Source of the DNA: an uncultured bacterium
GTDB lineage: Bacteria > Bacteroidota > Ignavibacteria > Ignavibacteriales > Melioribacteraceae
Assembly: GCA_937936675.1 (NCBI GenBank)
Contig: CALDDL010000292.1
Span: forward strand, 1-27,109
Length of the DNA: 27,109 nucleotides
Direction of reading: 5' to 3'
The notes beneath the pieces were generated by a model that was not told where the DNA came from, did not search any database, and saw nothing but the letters and a program-made list of their open reading frames with translations. The position numbers and the translations under genes are program-made. Positions 17,067-24,850 of the stretch are shown one piece after another (position 1 is the stretch's first letter; each line of letters starts with the position of its first letter).

Positions 17067-19130
17067 ATGAAGAAATTGCTTTTCGCACTTATAATGTTTC
17101 TATTTGTTACTGGTTGTAACGCTCAAACTCCTGAATCGGTATTAGATAAAGATCATAAAATAGATACTAATAAAGTGATTGCTCCGGATGAATTCCTTAT
17201 CCGTAAGAATCAATTATTGACTAACCTTCTTTCAAATTACCATTACCGCAAATCAACACTTAATGATTCTCTTTCAGTATTGATATTTGACGATTACCTC
17301 AAATCGATGGATAGCCAAAAATTATATTTCTATAAATCTGATATCGAAAGTTTTGAGAAATATAAATTGATGCTTGATGATTATTTGAAAATGGGCAATC
17401 TCAATCCTGCTTATGAGATTTTTAATGTGTATAAAAAACGTCTTGGAGAAAGAGTAAGATACGTAAAAGAGTTATTAAAGACTGAATTTGATTTTACCAA
17501 AGATGAATCCTTTACTCTCGATAGAGAAAAGGCAAATTGGATGGAAAATGAAAAAGAGATGAACGAAGAATGGAGACTTAGAATTAAGAACGAAGCGCTT
17601 AATTTGAAACTCTCGGGCAAAGATTGGAAAGGGACAGTGGATGTCCTCGGTAAGAGATACGATAATTATTACAAATTAATTTTGCAGTATGAAGCAGAAG
17701 ATGTATTCCAATTATATATGAATTCATTTGCCGAAGTTTATGATCCGCATTCAAACTATTTATCTCCCTCCTCCTCCGATGCTTTTAATATTAGCATGAA
17801 GCTCTCTTTAGAAGGAATCGGCGCTACATTACGTTTTGAGAATGATTATACGACAGTTGTTTCAATTGTACCCGGCGGTCCCGCAGCTAAAAGTGGTTTG
17901 ATAAAAGAAGAAGATAGAATTGTAGCCGTAGCGCAAGGCGATGAAGGTGAGTTCGTAGATGTAGTTGGCTGGAGATTAGATGATACTATTCAATTAATCA
18001 GGGGCAAAAAGGGAACTGTCGTCCGCCTTTCGATTCTAAAAAAAGAAGATGGTATAAATGCTATACCTAAAGAGATAAGACTTGTAAGAGATAAAGTAAA
18101 GCTCGAGGAGCAGGCTGCTAAGGACGAGATAATTAATATTGAAGAGAATGGAAAACCATTTAAATTGGGCGTGATTAAGCTGCCTTCTTTTTATAGTGAT
18201 TTTGAGGCAGCGCGAAACGGAGACCCTGATTATAAGAGTACGACCAAAGACGTAAAGAAGATATTGAGTAAATTCAAAAACGAGAAAGTTGATGGAGTAA
18301 TTCTTGACCTAAGAAATAATGGCGGCGGTTCGCTTCAAGAAGCAATCTCATTAACCGGATTATTTATTAAGGATGGTCCCGTTGTTCAAGTAAAAAATTC
18401 AAATGGTGAAGTGGAAGTGGATAAAGACCCTGATCCATCAATAGTCTATGACGGTCCATTGGCTGTAATGATTAATAGATTCAGTGCCTCTGCCAGCGAG
18501 ATTTTTTCTGCCGCAATTCAAGATTACGGTCGCGGACTAATTGTTGGCGAGAATTCTTACGGTAAAGGAACAGTCCAAAATCTTATCGATTTAAGTAGAT
18601 TCTTAAGTAGTAAAGATAAATCGGGCGAACTAAAGATAACTATTGCAAAGTTCTATCGAATTAATGGAAGCAGTACACAGAATTTAGGAGTAGAACCGGA
18701 TATTGAACTTCCATCATTATACGATAAACATGAATATGGAGAAAGCTCTAAGCCGAGTGCTCTTCCTTGGGATAAGATTCAATCTTCCGAATATCAGAAA
18801 TATGGCAATTTGAATAAATATATTCCCGAATTAGAAAAGAAGCATAAATTGCGTATAGAAAAAGATCCTCAATATGAATTTGTAAAGCAGGATATCGAAG
18901 AATATAAAGAAACTAAAGCGAAGAAGACTTTTTCTTTGAATGAGGAAGTAAGAAAAGCCGAAAAAGAAAAAGCTGAAAAAAGAAAAAAAGAACGTGAAGA
19001 AGCTAAGAAAAGCAATCTAAAACTTATTAAAAAAGATGAAGTGGAAATTGAAAGTGAGCTATTAGATGATTTTGATCTAAAAGAGACCGGAAATATACTT
19101 GCCGATTTTATTATGTCTAAAGTCGGTTGA
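17067..19130 (+). CDS. prc: Carboxy-terminal processing protease Prc/Tsp (peptidase S41A), lipoprotein
   Basis: This is an envelope protease that degrades proteins from their C-termini. Its 687 residues match Prc. A lipobox (FVTGC, Cys17) anchors it to a membrane. The N-terminal helical domain covers about 30-235, the PDZ domain about 245-330 (LEGIGATL, GGPAAKSGL), and the catalytic core has DLRNNGGGSL, Ser475 in SASASE and Lys500 in SYGKGTVQ, the Ser-Lys dyad 25 residues apart as in E. coli Prc. The C-terminal DUF3340-like region is rich in Lys/Glu (about 610-660) and probably coiled. The enterobacterial enzyme has a cleaved signal; lipid anchoring here is a small difference. Monocistronic by context. 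Confidence 0.95.
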   Translation: MKKLLFALIMFLFVTGCNAQTPESVLDKDHKIDTNKVIAPDEFLIRKNQLLTNLLSNYHYRKSTLNDSLSVLIFDDYLKSMDSQKLYFYKSDIESFEKYKLMLDDYLKMGNLNPAYEIFNVYKKRLGERVRYVKELLKTEFDFTKDESFTLDREKANWMENEKEMNEEWRLRIKNEALNLKLSGKDWKGTVDVLGKRYDNYYKLILQYEAEDVFQLYMNSFAEVYDPHSNYLSPSSSDAFNISMKLSLEGIGATLRFENDYTTVVSIVPGGPAAKSGLIKEEDRIVAVAQGDEGEFVDVVGWRLDDTIQLIRGKKGTVVRLSILKKEDGINAIPKEIRLVRDKVKLEEQAAKDEIINIEENGKPFKLGVIKLPSFYSDFEAARNGDPDYKSTTKDVKKILSKFKNEKVDGVILDLRNNGGGSLQEAISLTGLFIKDGPVVQVKNSNGEVEVDKDPDPSIVYDGPLAVMINRFSASASEIFSAAIQDYGRGLIVGENSYGKGTVQNLIDLSRFLSSKDKSGELKITIAKFYRINGSSTQNLGVEPDIELPSLYDKHEYGESSKPSALPWDKIQSSEYQKYGNLNKYIPELEKKHKLRIEKDPQYEFVKQDIEEYKETKAKKTFSLNEEVRKAEKEKAEKRKKEREEAKKSNLKLIKKDEVEIESELLDDFDLKETGNILADFIMSKVG

Positions 19131-19155
19131 TATTTCCTTTTAAATGTTATTTTTG
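19127..19155 (+). promoter_or_regulatory. Candidate Bacteroidota-type promoter for the 52-residue protein gene
   Basis: TATTTTTG (19148-19155) fits the TAnnTTTG -7 box, and TTG at 19127-19129 could be the -33 element about 18 nt upstream. It lies at the end of prc and 36 nt before the small gene. The match is suggestive only. Confidence 0.35.
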
Positions 19156-19190
19156 TTATATTTTTATGCTAAAATAACGGAGATTATAAA

Positions 19191-19349
19191 ATGGCTAAAA
19201 CCCAATCCTTTGGAGATAAAGCTAAAGGCAAAAAACAAGCAGCATTTACAAACGTTAAAGTGATTAAGACTGTGAAAGCAGGTAAAAGTTATAAATTTCA
19301 TGAAAAATTTGTAAAGCTCGATGACATTAATAAGGTAACAACCTTATAA
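19191..19349 (+). CDS. Small lysine-rich protein (52 residues), function unknown
   Basis: The frame starts MAKTQSFGDKAKGKK and ends LDDINKVTTL. It has 13 lysines against four acidic residues, so it is strongly basic and may bind nucleic acid or the ribosome; this is inference. I do not recognise a named family. Reasons to believe it is real: an ATG with ACGGAG about eight bases upstream, a candidate promoter at 19127-19155, a compact frame filling the gap, and a strong terminator starting directly after the stop. A beta-strand-like part (NVKVIKTV, KSYKFHEKFVKL) suggests a small folded domain rather than a disordered tail. Confidence 0.7.
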   Translation: MAKTQSFGDKAKGKKQAAFTNVKVIKTVKAGKSYKFHEKFVKLDDINKVTTL

Positions 19350-19350
19350 T

Positions 19351-19383
19351 AAAAAAGCTGCTTTGAGAAAGGCAGCTTTTTTT
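19351..19383 (+). terminator. Strong terminator after the 52-residue gene
   Basis: GCTGC (19357-19361) pairs with GCAGC (19372-19376), extended by A/T pairs on both sides (AAAAAA before, TTTTTTT after) and by TTT/AAA inside. The A-stem-T layout could work in both directions. Confidence 0.88.
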
Positions 19384-19585
19384 GTTTTAAATATACCTCA
19401 ACATACTTTCTGTAACTCGAGAGCTCTTAAGCTTAAGTAAAATTATGCTCTAAATTAGTGCCTCATTAATAGCTGATATTAGAACAAAAGAAGAATTATT
19501 TCTGAGTCAAGTATCTCCCCAAATAGTGAAATTCAAAATCTGAAAAAGAGCCGAAAAAAATTTTCGAATGATGACCGATTTTAGT

Positions 19586-19613
19586 TTGACATTAACTTAC
19601 TTTTTCTTATATT
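19586..19613 (+). promoter_or_regulatory. Candidate promoter for the kamA-like gene
   Basis: TTGACA (19586-19591), a 16-nt spacer and TATATT (19608-19613) form a near-consensus -35/-10 pair about 90 nt before the start codon. Read the Bacteroidota way, TTTG then TATATTG is also close. It predicts a leader of about 80 nt that includes the hairpin below. Confidence 0.55.
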
Positions 19614-19655
19614 GAATTAGGACAGATATCTCAAGACTTTTATAATTAAAATTCT

Positions 19656-19677
19656 AAAGAACCTCTGTTAGTTCTTT
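19656..19677 (+). promoter_or_regulatory. Leader hairpin upstream of the kamA-like gene
   Basis: AAAGAAC (19656-19662) and GTTCTTT (19671-19677) form a perfect 7-bp stem with an 8-base loop. It ends 13 bases before the GAGGTG ribosome binding site. It may protect the transcript or modulate initiation. It lacks a long T-run. Confidence 0.45.
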
Positions 19678-19700
19678 TCAAAAAAATAGTGAGGTGAAAA

Positions 19701-21095
19701 ATGGTTATTCCGAAAAAACTCAAACTTTATAGCTTGAGGAATATCGACGATATTCCACAATTCAAGTTACTCTCACCCGAACTTAGGTTCAATTCAAAAG
19801 TAGTTGCTAATGTACTTCCATTTCGGACAAATAATTATGTAGTAGATGAATTAATAGATTGGAACAAGGTCCCAAACGACCCGATGTTTCAATTGACATT
19901 TATGCAAAAGGGGATGTTAGAGGAAGAAGATTTTAATACAATGGCGGATCTCTTAAGGAGGGATGCACCAAAAGAAGAAATCACAGAAGCAGCAAACCTA
20001 ATACGGGAAAAATTAAATCCGCATCCGGCAGCACAGCGAACGGCTAATATGTCAGTTTATAATGATGAGGTTTTGCTACCGGGAGTGCAGCATAAATATA
20101 AAGAGATAGCTCTTGTATTTCCATCAAGCAGTCAAACATGCCATGCATACTGCACATTTTGTTTCCGATGGGCACAATTTACGGGTAATACCGATATCAA
20201 ATTTGCCACTCATGAATCGAAAATATTTCTAAAATATATTCGTGATCATAAAGAACTTACCGATATACTTTTTACGGGCGGTGATCCGATGGTTATGAAT
20301 TTAGAAAAATTAAAAACTTATATAGAACCACTATTAGGCGAAGAATATGCACATATCAGAAATATCAGAATAGGCACAAAATCGATAGCATACTGGCCAT
20401 ATAAATACGTAACCGATCCCGAAGCCGATGATTTGATTAAGTTCTTCTCTCAAATAACTTCTGCGGGAAAACATTTATCTATAATGGGTCATTTTAATCA
20501 CTGGGTAGAATCTTCGACAGAAGTATCCCACGAGGCAATTAAAAGAATACTCTCTACGGGTGCAGTAATCAGAACTCAATCACCATTAATAAAACATATT
20601 AATGATGATGCAAGTATCTGGTCGAGAATGTGGTTGGATCATTTAAGTCTCGGCTTAGTGCCATATTATATGTTCGTAGAAAGAGATACCGGCGCAAGAA
20701 AATATTTCGCCGTGCCTCTTTATAAAGCATTTAATATATTCCAGAAAGCATATTCGAGCGTAACGGGATTATGCCGCACGGTAAGAGGTCCTTCAATGTC
20801 AGCTACCCCGGGCAAAATAAGTATAGAAGGAATTGCCGAAATTAATGGCGAGAAAGTATTCGTACTTAATTTTATTCGAGGAAGAAATCGTTCTTGGGTA
20901 AGGAGACCTTTCTTTGCTAAATATGATGAAAAGGCGATCTGGTATGATGATCTAGTTCCGGCATTTGGAAAGAATAAATTCTTTTTTGATGATGAATTGA
21001 AGAATATTCTGAAAGAAAAGGAAGAAATAACGAATGCAGTATTATTAAAAAATTCTGAAGCATCGGAAATTGATTCTAAATCAGGCGCAGCATAA
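19701..21095 (+). CDS. KamA-family radical SAM protein, divergent aminomutase-like
   Basis: This 464-residue protein belongs with lysine/glutamate 2,3-aminomutases, which use SAM, a 4Fe-4S cluster and PLP to shift an amino group from C2 to C3. Cys147, Cys151 and Cys154 form the CxxxCxxC cluster motif. TGGDP, RIGTKS and GHFNH are family segments. Lys372 in TPGK aligns with the PLP lysine, and Arg156 with the substrate-carboxylate arginine of clostridial lysine 2,3-aminomutase. By the same hand alignment the two aspartates that hold the lysine side chain are not at their places (VERDTG and GPSMSATPGK segments), and the C-terminal CxCxxC zinc site is absent. The reaction is therefore probably an aminomutase acting on an amino acid other than lysine. 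GAGGTG precedes the ATG. A MocR regulator and an aminotransferase follow. Confidence 0.85.
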   Translation: MVIPKKLKLYSLRNIDDIPQFKLLSPELRFNSKVVANVLPFRTNNYVVDELIDWNKVPNDPMFQLTFMQKGMLEEEDFNTMADLLRRDAPKEEITEAANLIREKLNPHPAAQRTANMSVYNDEVLLPGVQHKYKEIALVFPSSSQTCHAYCTFCFRWAQFTGNTDIKFATHESKIFLKYIRDHKELTDILFTGGDPMVMNLEKLKTYIEPLLGEEYAHIRNIRIGTKSIAYWPYKYVTDPEADDLIKFFSQITSAGKHLSIMGHFNHWVESSTEVSHEAIKRILSTGAVIRTQSPLIKHINDDASIWSRMWLDHLSLGLVPYYMFVERDTGARKYFAVPLYKAFNIFQKAYSSVTGLCRTVRGPSMSATPGKISIEGIAEINGEKVFVLNFIRGRNRSWVRRPFFAKYDEKAIWYDDLVPAFGKNKFFFDDELKNILKEKEEITNAVLLKNSEASEIDSKSGAA

Positions 21096-21136
21096 GTAAT
21101 AAGAAATAAATTTCAGTAGAAACTCAAGATGACTGT

Positions 21137-21193
21137 AAAAATTGGCTCTCTTAACCAACCATATAATTGGCTGTTTTTAGGGAGCCAAATTTT
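21137..21193 (+). terminator. Nested hairpin, terminator or attenuator between kamA-like and mocR genes
   Basis: Four arms lie in order: TTGGCT (21142-21147), AACCAA (21153-21158), TTGGCT (21167-21172) and AGCCAA (21183-21188). Arms one and four form a 9-bp stem (one G-U), flanked by AAAA before and TTTT after, as in a terminator. Arms two-three, one-two or three-four can pair instead. Only 34 nt separate it from the mocR start, leaving little room for a separate promoter downstream. Confidence 0.7.
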
Positions 21194-21227
21194 ATATATT
21201 TTCTATACAGAAATGTCGGAGTTTTAA

Positions 21228-22715
21228 ATGCTGATTCTTAATTTAGACCGGAATAGCGATATACCATTATTCAAGCAGGTCTTCCATCAATTAAAGGAAA
21301 AAATTGATAGTGAATCCCTGAAGCCGGGCTATGTACTTCCGCCCACCCGAACATTTGCAGATCATCTTGGCGTAAACCGCACTACAATTTATAAAGCATA
21401 TCAAGAATTATGGGCATTCGGATATATCGAAAGCCGCTCCGGTTCTTATTCTTACGTAAGGCAGAGAAGAGAACTGAAATCCCCCGCAACAGAAAAAAAG
21501 GGGGGGACGATTAATTGGGTTAATCGAGTTAATCCTCAATCTGAAGAAGTCCATATTATGTTCGGCAATATCAATTATCCATTCAGCGAAGAGAGAGAGA
21601 AGTTTGAAGGAATCGATTTCGGTCGTCTTCATCCCGATACAAGAATATTCCCCGTAAAGGAATTTAATAAATCCTTAAGCAGAACTATCTCAAAAGAGAG
21701 CGATATGGTTTTTGATTATGGAGAATGCAACGGACTTATTTCGCTTAGAGAATATATCGCAAGCCGATTGCGTTCTCATAGCATATCGGTAAGCTCAAAA
21801 GAAATATTAATTACAAATGGAGCGCAAAATGCACTCGATCTATTAATGAAATTATTGGTTAAACCCGGATCGCGTGTATTTGTGGAATCCCCTACTTATG
21901 GAATGATATTCCCGCTTCTGAAGTATTATAATTGCGAAATTGTAGAAATACCGATGAAAAAAGATGGTGTGGATTTAGCGGTATTAGAGAGTGAATTAAA
22001 AAAAGGGATTCCGATATTTTTCTATACGATGCCGAATTTCCAGAATCCGACCGGAGTAACCACAAGTCAAGAGCATCGGGAAAAGCTCATTGCAATTTGC
22101 GAAAAGTATAATATGCTTATTGTGGAAGACGCCTTTGAAGAAGAGATGAAATATTTCGGTAAGGTATCCCTTCCGGTTAAATCGATGGATATAAATCAAT
22201 TGGTAATTTATGTCGGAAGCTTTTCTAAAATTTTATTCCCCGGTATTCGTCTCGGCTGGATAGCTGCGGATATTGAATGTATCAATCGGCTTTCCACTCT
22301 GAAACGATTCAGCGATATTAGTTCTACTTTACCCGAGCAGGCGGCTTTGGCTGATTTCTGTAATTCGGGACATTATGAACTTCATATAAAAAGAATTCAT
22401 AAGATTTACCGCAAGAGAATGATACTTGCGGTTCAGGAATTGGATAAAAAAATTAAAAATAAAAACGTAACATGGATTGAACCGAATGGCGGATTTACGA
22501 TCTGGCTCACCATGAAAAACGTAAAACAAAATTATGACGAATTGAATAAAATATGTTTATCTTATAAAGTGAGGGTGGCAATGGGGAAAGATTTCTTTGC
22601 TTATCCTGAAGTAAAAAAGTATGTACGTCTCTCTATTTCTAGCTTGAACGAAGAAGAAATTATAGAGGGGATTGATCGGTTATCTAAAGCAATAAAACAA
22701 ATATATACTAATTGA
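21228..22715 (+). CDS. MocR/PdxR-type regulator: GntR winged helix fused to an aminotransferase fold
   Basis: The 495-residue protein has an N-terminal GntR winged helix (about 1-80: PLFKQVFHQLKEKI, LPPTRTFADHLGVNRTTIYK) and a fold-type-I aminotransferase domain (about 120-490). The latter has NGAQNALDLL, ESPTYG, MPNFQNPTG, VEDAF and the PLP lysine Lys334 in SFSKILFPGIRLGW. Such proteins sense PLP or an amino-acid-PLP adduct and control nearby genes, often PLP synthesis or amino-acid catabolism. Its place between a PLP-dependent aminomutase homologue and an aminotransferase suggests it controls both; no pdx genes are adjacent. The ATG has GGAG seven bases upstream. The 25-nt gap to the next gene indicates co-transcription. 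Confidence 0.93.
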   Translation: MLILNLDRNSDIPLFKQVFHQLKEKIDSESLKPGYVLPPTRTFADHLGVNRTTIYKAYQELWAFGYIESRSGSYSYVRQRRELKSPATEKKGGTINWVNRVNPQSEEVHIMFGNINYPFSEEREKFEGIDFGRLHPDTRIFPVKEFNKSLSRTISKESDMVFDYGECNGLISLREYIASRLRSHSISVSSKEILITNGAQNALDLLMKLLVKPGSRVFVESPTYGMIFPLLKYYNCEIVEIPMKKDGVDLAVLESELKKGIPIFFYTMPNFQNPTGVTTSQEHREKLIAICEKYNMLIVEDAFEEEMKYFGKVSLPVKSMDINQLVIYVGSFSKILFPGIRLGWIAADIECINRLSTLKRFSDISSTLPEQAALADFCNSGHYELHIKRIHKIYRKRMILAVQELDKKIKNKNVTWIEPNGGFTIWLTMKNVKQNYDELNKICLSYKVRVAMGKDFFAYPEVKKYVRLSISSLNEEEIIEGIDRLSKAIKQIYTN

Positions 22716-22740
22716 AATAAGTAATAATGAGGAGGGAATA

Positions 22741-23943
22741 ATGGATTTTGAAAAAATATTAGCTACGAGGACATCGCACATTAGAGCAAGCGCAATAAGA
22801 GAACTTTTGAAATTAGCGGCTAATCCGGGCATGATCTCTTTGGGCGGCGGACTTCCATCACCCGATAGTTTTCCATTAGATTTAATTCCAAAATTAACCG
22901 AAGTTGTACTAAAAAAATATGGTTCATGCTCACTCCAATATGATAGAACCGAAGGTTTCAATCCATTACGCTACGCATTGATCGATTATCTAAAAGAAAA
23001 AGGAATTGAAGCAGAATTAGATAATGTCTATATAACAAGTGGGTCACAAGGGTTTTTGGATTCTATCGGTAAATTATTAATTTCTCCCGGTGATTATGTA
23101 GCAGTCGAAGGTCCTACATATCTCGCAGCTTTGCAGGCATTTAATGCCTATGAAGCAAAATATGTAAAAATTGAAACCGATGCAGAGGGATTAATCCCCG
23201 AATCATTAGAAGAGATAATTAAAAACTATCCTATTAAGTTTGCTTATACCGTACCGACCTTCCAGAATCCATCGGGCAAAACGATCGGATTAAAAAGAAG
23301 GCGGCAGATAGCCGAAATCATTAAGAAGTATGATATCTTATTGGTAGAAGATGATCCATATAGCGCACTCCGTTATAAAGGAGAGGAACTTCCTTCGATA
23401 CAATCGATGGCGCAGAGTAATGTAATTTATGCTTCCACATTTTCTAAGATATTCGCACCCGGATTAAGGGTAGGATTTTTTGTTGCGCCTCAGCAATTAG
23501 GTAAATGGATGGTAATCGTAAAACAGGGAGTGGACTTAAATACTTGCACTTATGCTCAGGCATTAGCTGCTGAATATCTGCTCGGCGGATATGTCCCCGG
23601 ACAAGTAAATAAAATTATTGAGTTATATCGCCCTAAATTAGAAGCAATGATTACCGCAGTTGAAAAATATTTTCCCGAGGGATGCGAATTTACAAAACCT
23701 GATGGCGGTATGTTCCTTTGGGTTAAGGGTCCTAAAGGTATAGATATGGAAGATATTTATAATATAACAATCGAGAAGAAAGTGGGATTCGTACCGGGTA
23801 AATTCTTCTATCCTAATCCTGCAGATGGAATTGAAACGATGAGACTTAATTTTACTAATGTTTCGGCAGAGCAGATAGATAAATCGATACGTATAATCGG
23901 TGAATCGATCAAAGAGGTAATGGAGCATCAGTTGACGGTTTAG
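22741..23943 (+). CDS. PLP-dependent class I aminotransferase, LysN/2-aminoadipate-type
   Basis: This fold-type-I aminotransferase of 400 residues resembles the broad-specificity LysN/ARO8-like group (2-aminoadipate, aromatic and branched substrates). Seen: MISLGGGLPSPDSFP, the PLP phosphate loop TSGSQGFLD, EGPTYLAAL, TVPTFQNPSGKT, VEDDPYSALRY, and the PLP lysine Lys236 in ASTFSKIFAPGLRVGF. The ATG has a very strong GAGGAGGG site. It follows the MocR gene by 25 nt and ends just before a terminator. Given the KamA-like enzyme two genes upstream, it may supply or remove the substrate or product of that reaction; this is inference from position. Confidence 0.92.
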   Translation: MDFEKILATRTSHIRASAIRELLKLAANPGMISLGGGLPSPDSFPLDLIPKLTEVVLKKYGSCSLQYDRTEGFNPLRYALIDYLKEKGIEAELDNVYITSGSQGFLDSIGKLLISPGDYVAVEGPTYLAALQAFNAYEAKYVKIETDAEGLIPESLEEIIKNYPIKFAYTVPTFQNPSGKTIGLKRRRQIAEIIKKYDILLVEDDPYSALRYKGEELPSIQSMAQSNVIYASTFSKIFAPGLRVGFFVAPQQLGKWMVIVKQGVDLNTCTYAQALAAEYLLGGYVPGQVNKIIELYRPKLEAMITAVEKYFPEGCEFTKPDGGMFLWVKGPKGIDMEDIYNITIEKKVGFVPGKFFYPNPADGIETMRLNFTNVSAEQIDKSIRIIGESIKEVMEHQLTV

Positions 23944-24000
23944 GGGAGTATTACGCAAGCCCAATTAGCTTGGATAAATAAAGATAATAGATAAAATAGA

Positions 24001-24022
24001 CTGCCCCAAAAGGGCAGTTTTT
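24001..24022 (+). terminator. Rho-independent terminator of the mocR-aminotransferase transcript
   Basis: CTGCCC (24001-24006) and GGGCAG (24012-24017) with a CAAAA loop are followed by five T. An additional small inverted repeat, CAAGC (23956-23960) and GCTTG (23968-23972), lies just before it. Confidence 0.9.
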
Positions 24023-24120
24023 AATTTAAAGAGAAAAATTTTTGCACCTAATTTTCTCAAAATATGATTGAATATTCCGACAGTAATCGCCATATTTCAA
24101 TAGTTTTTTTTTGAATAGTT

Positions 24121-24128
24121 TATATTTG
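24121..24128 (+). promoter_or_regulatory. Candidate -7 box for the barrel gene pair
   Basis: TATATTTG fits the Bacteroidota TAnnTTTG -7 element and would give a leader of about 45-55 nt. No good -33 TTTG is found at the expected distance, so it is weak. Confidence 0.35.
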
Positions 24129-24185
24129 TCGTTATTAGTGATTGCGGATTTATTTAATTGTTATCTACAATAAATGGAAGCTCTT

Positions 24186-24842
24186 ATGAGAAAATTAACT
24201 TTAGTTTTATTGCTCTTACTTAATTCAATGATTTATTCCCAAGAAATACCGGATGGAAAAATGTTCTCTTCTTTTCATATGGGTATTCTTGGCGGAATTA
24301 ATTTTAACACTATTCCAACCGTGGGTTCTACATTTCAGTTTGAAGGCACTACAAATCTTTCATCTAATCTTAATTTGAAAATAGCAATAGCCTACTCTAA
24401 TATGTTTAAGGAAAGTGATTATTTAATTAAGTCTTATGGTCATTTTAAAATCGATAATGTAGAAGGATATCAAGAAAAGACATATAAGATAAATAGAATT
24501 CAGTACTCATCAATTCCAATAAATTTGGGATTAGAATATACTTTCGATGGCGAGAAAATTCTACCTTATGGATTAATAGAAGCAGGATATAATTTCTTTA
24601 GTAGTGAAGAACAGATTGCAAGCGTTGGTTCAGGAAGATATTATAACACTGAGGGTGAAGTACCGTTGGAATTTCGTAATAAAGGACCTTTTACTCTGGA
24701 TGATTCAGCGTTCCTTTTTGGAATTGGAGCGGGTGTTAAATATAAAATATCTTCTTCATTAGCTCTTAATATCCGCTATATCTATCGATATAATGATTCA
24801 ATAATTAATACAAATCAATTTTTAGTAGGAATTAATTTTTAA
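24186..24842 (+). CDS. Outer-membrane beta-barrel protein
   Basis: The 218-residue protein has a signal peptide (MRKLTLVLLLLLNSMIYSQ) and then alternating strands typical of an eight-stranded barrel, such as NLSSNLNLKIAIAYSN, INLGLEYTF, FLFGIGAGVKYKI and ALNIRYIYRY. It ends in VGINF, with the terminal aromatic residue recognised by the BAM machinery. I chose the ATG at 24186, which has GGAAG seven bases upstream and gives a normal signal peptide; an in-frame ATG at 24174 would add four residues. No enzymatic role is suggested. It is followed after 8 nt by a second barrel gene, so the two form a pair. Confidence 0.82.
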   Translation: MRKLTLVLLLLLNSMIYSQEIPDGKMFSSFHMGILGGINFNTIPTVGSTFQFEGTTNLSSNLNLKIAIAYSNMFKESDYLIKSYGHFKIDNVEGYQEKTYKINRIQYSSIPINLGLEYTFDGEKILPYGLIEAGYNFFSSEEQIASVGSGRYYNTEGEVPLEFRNKGPFTLDDSAFLFGIGAGVKYKISSSLALNIRYIYRYNDSIINTNQFLVGINF

Positions 24843-24850
24843 GGATTGAA

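Larger units (their letters stand above)
19384..19700 (+). other. Gene-free leader region of the kamA-like gene
   Basis: No credible gene occupies these 317 bases. It holds a chain of overlapping 6-bp palindromes at 19416-19437, a sigma70-like promoter at 19586-19613 and a leader hairpin at 19656-19677. A shine-dalgarno GAGGTG at 19691-19696 precedes the kamA-like start. The long leader of the downstream transcript suggests some RNA-level control. Confidence 0.5.

Noticed and set aside
23638..23964. 108-residue minus-strand frame over the end of the aminotransferase gene
   Set aside because: Shadow of a gene with complete PLP motifs; it has no domain of its own.
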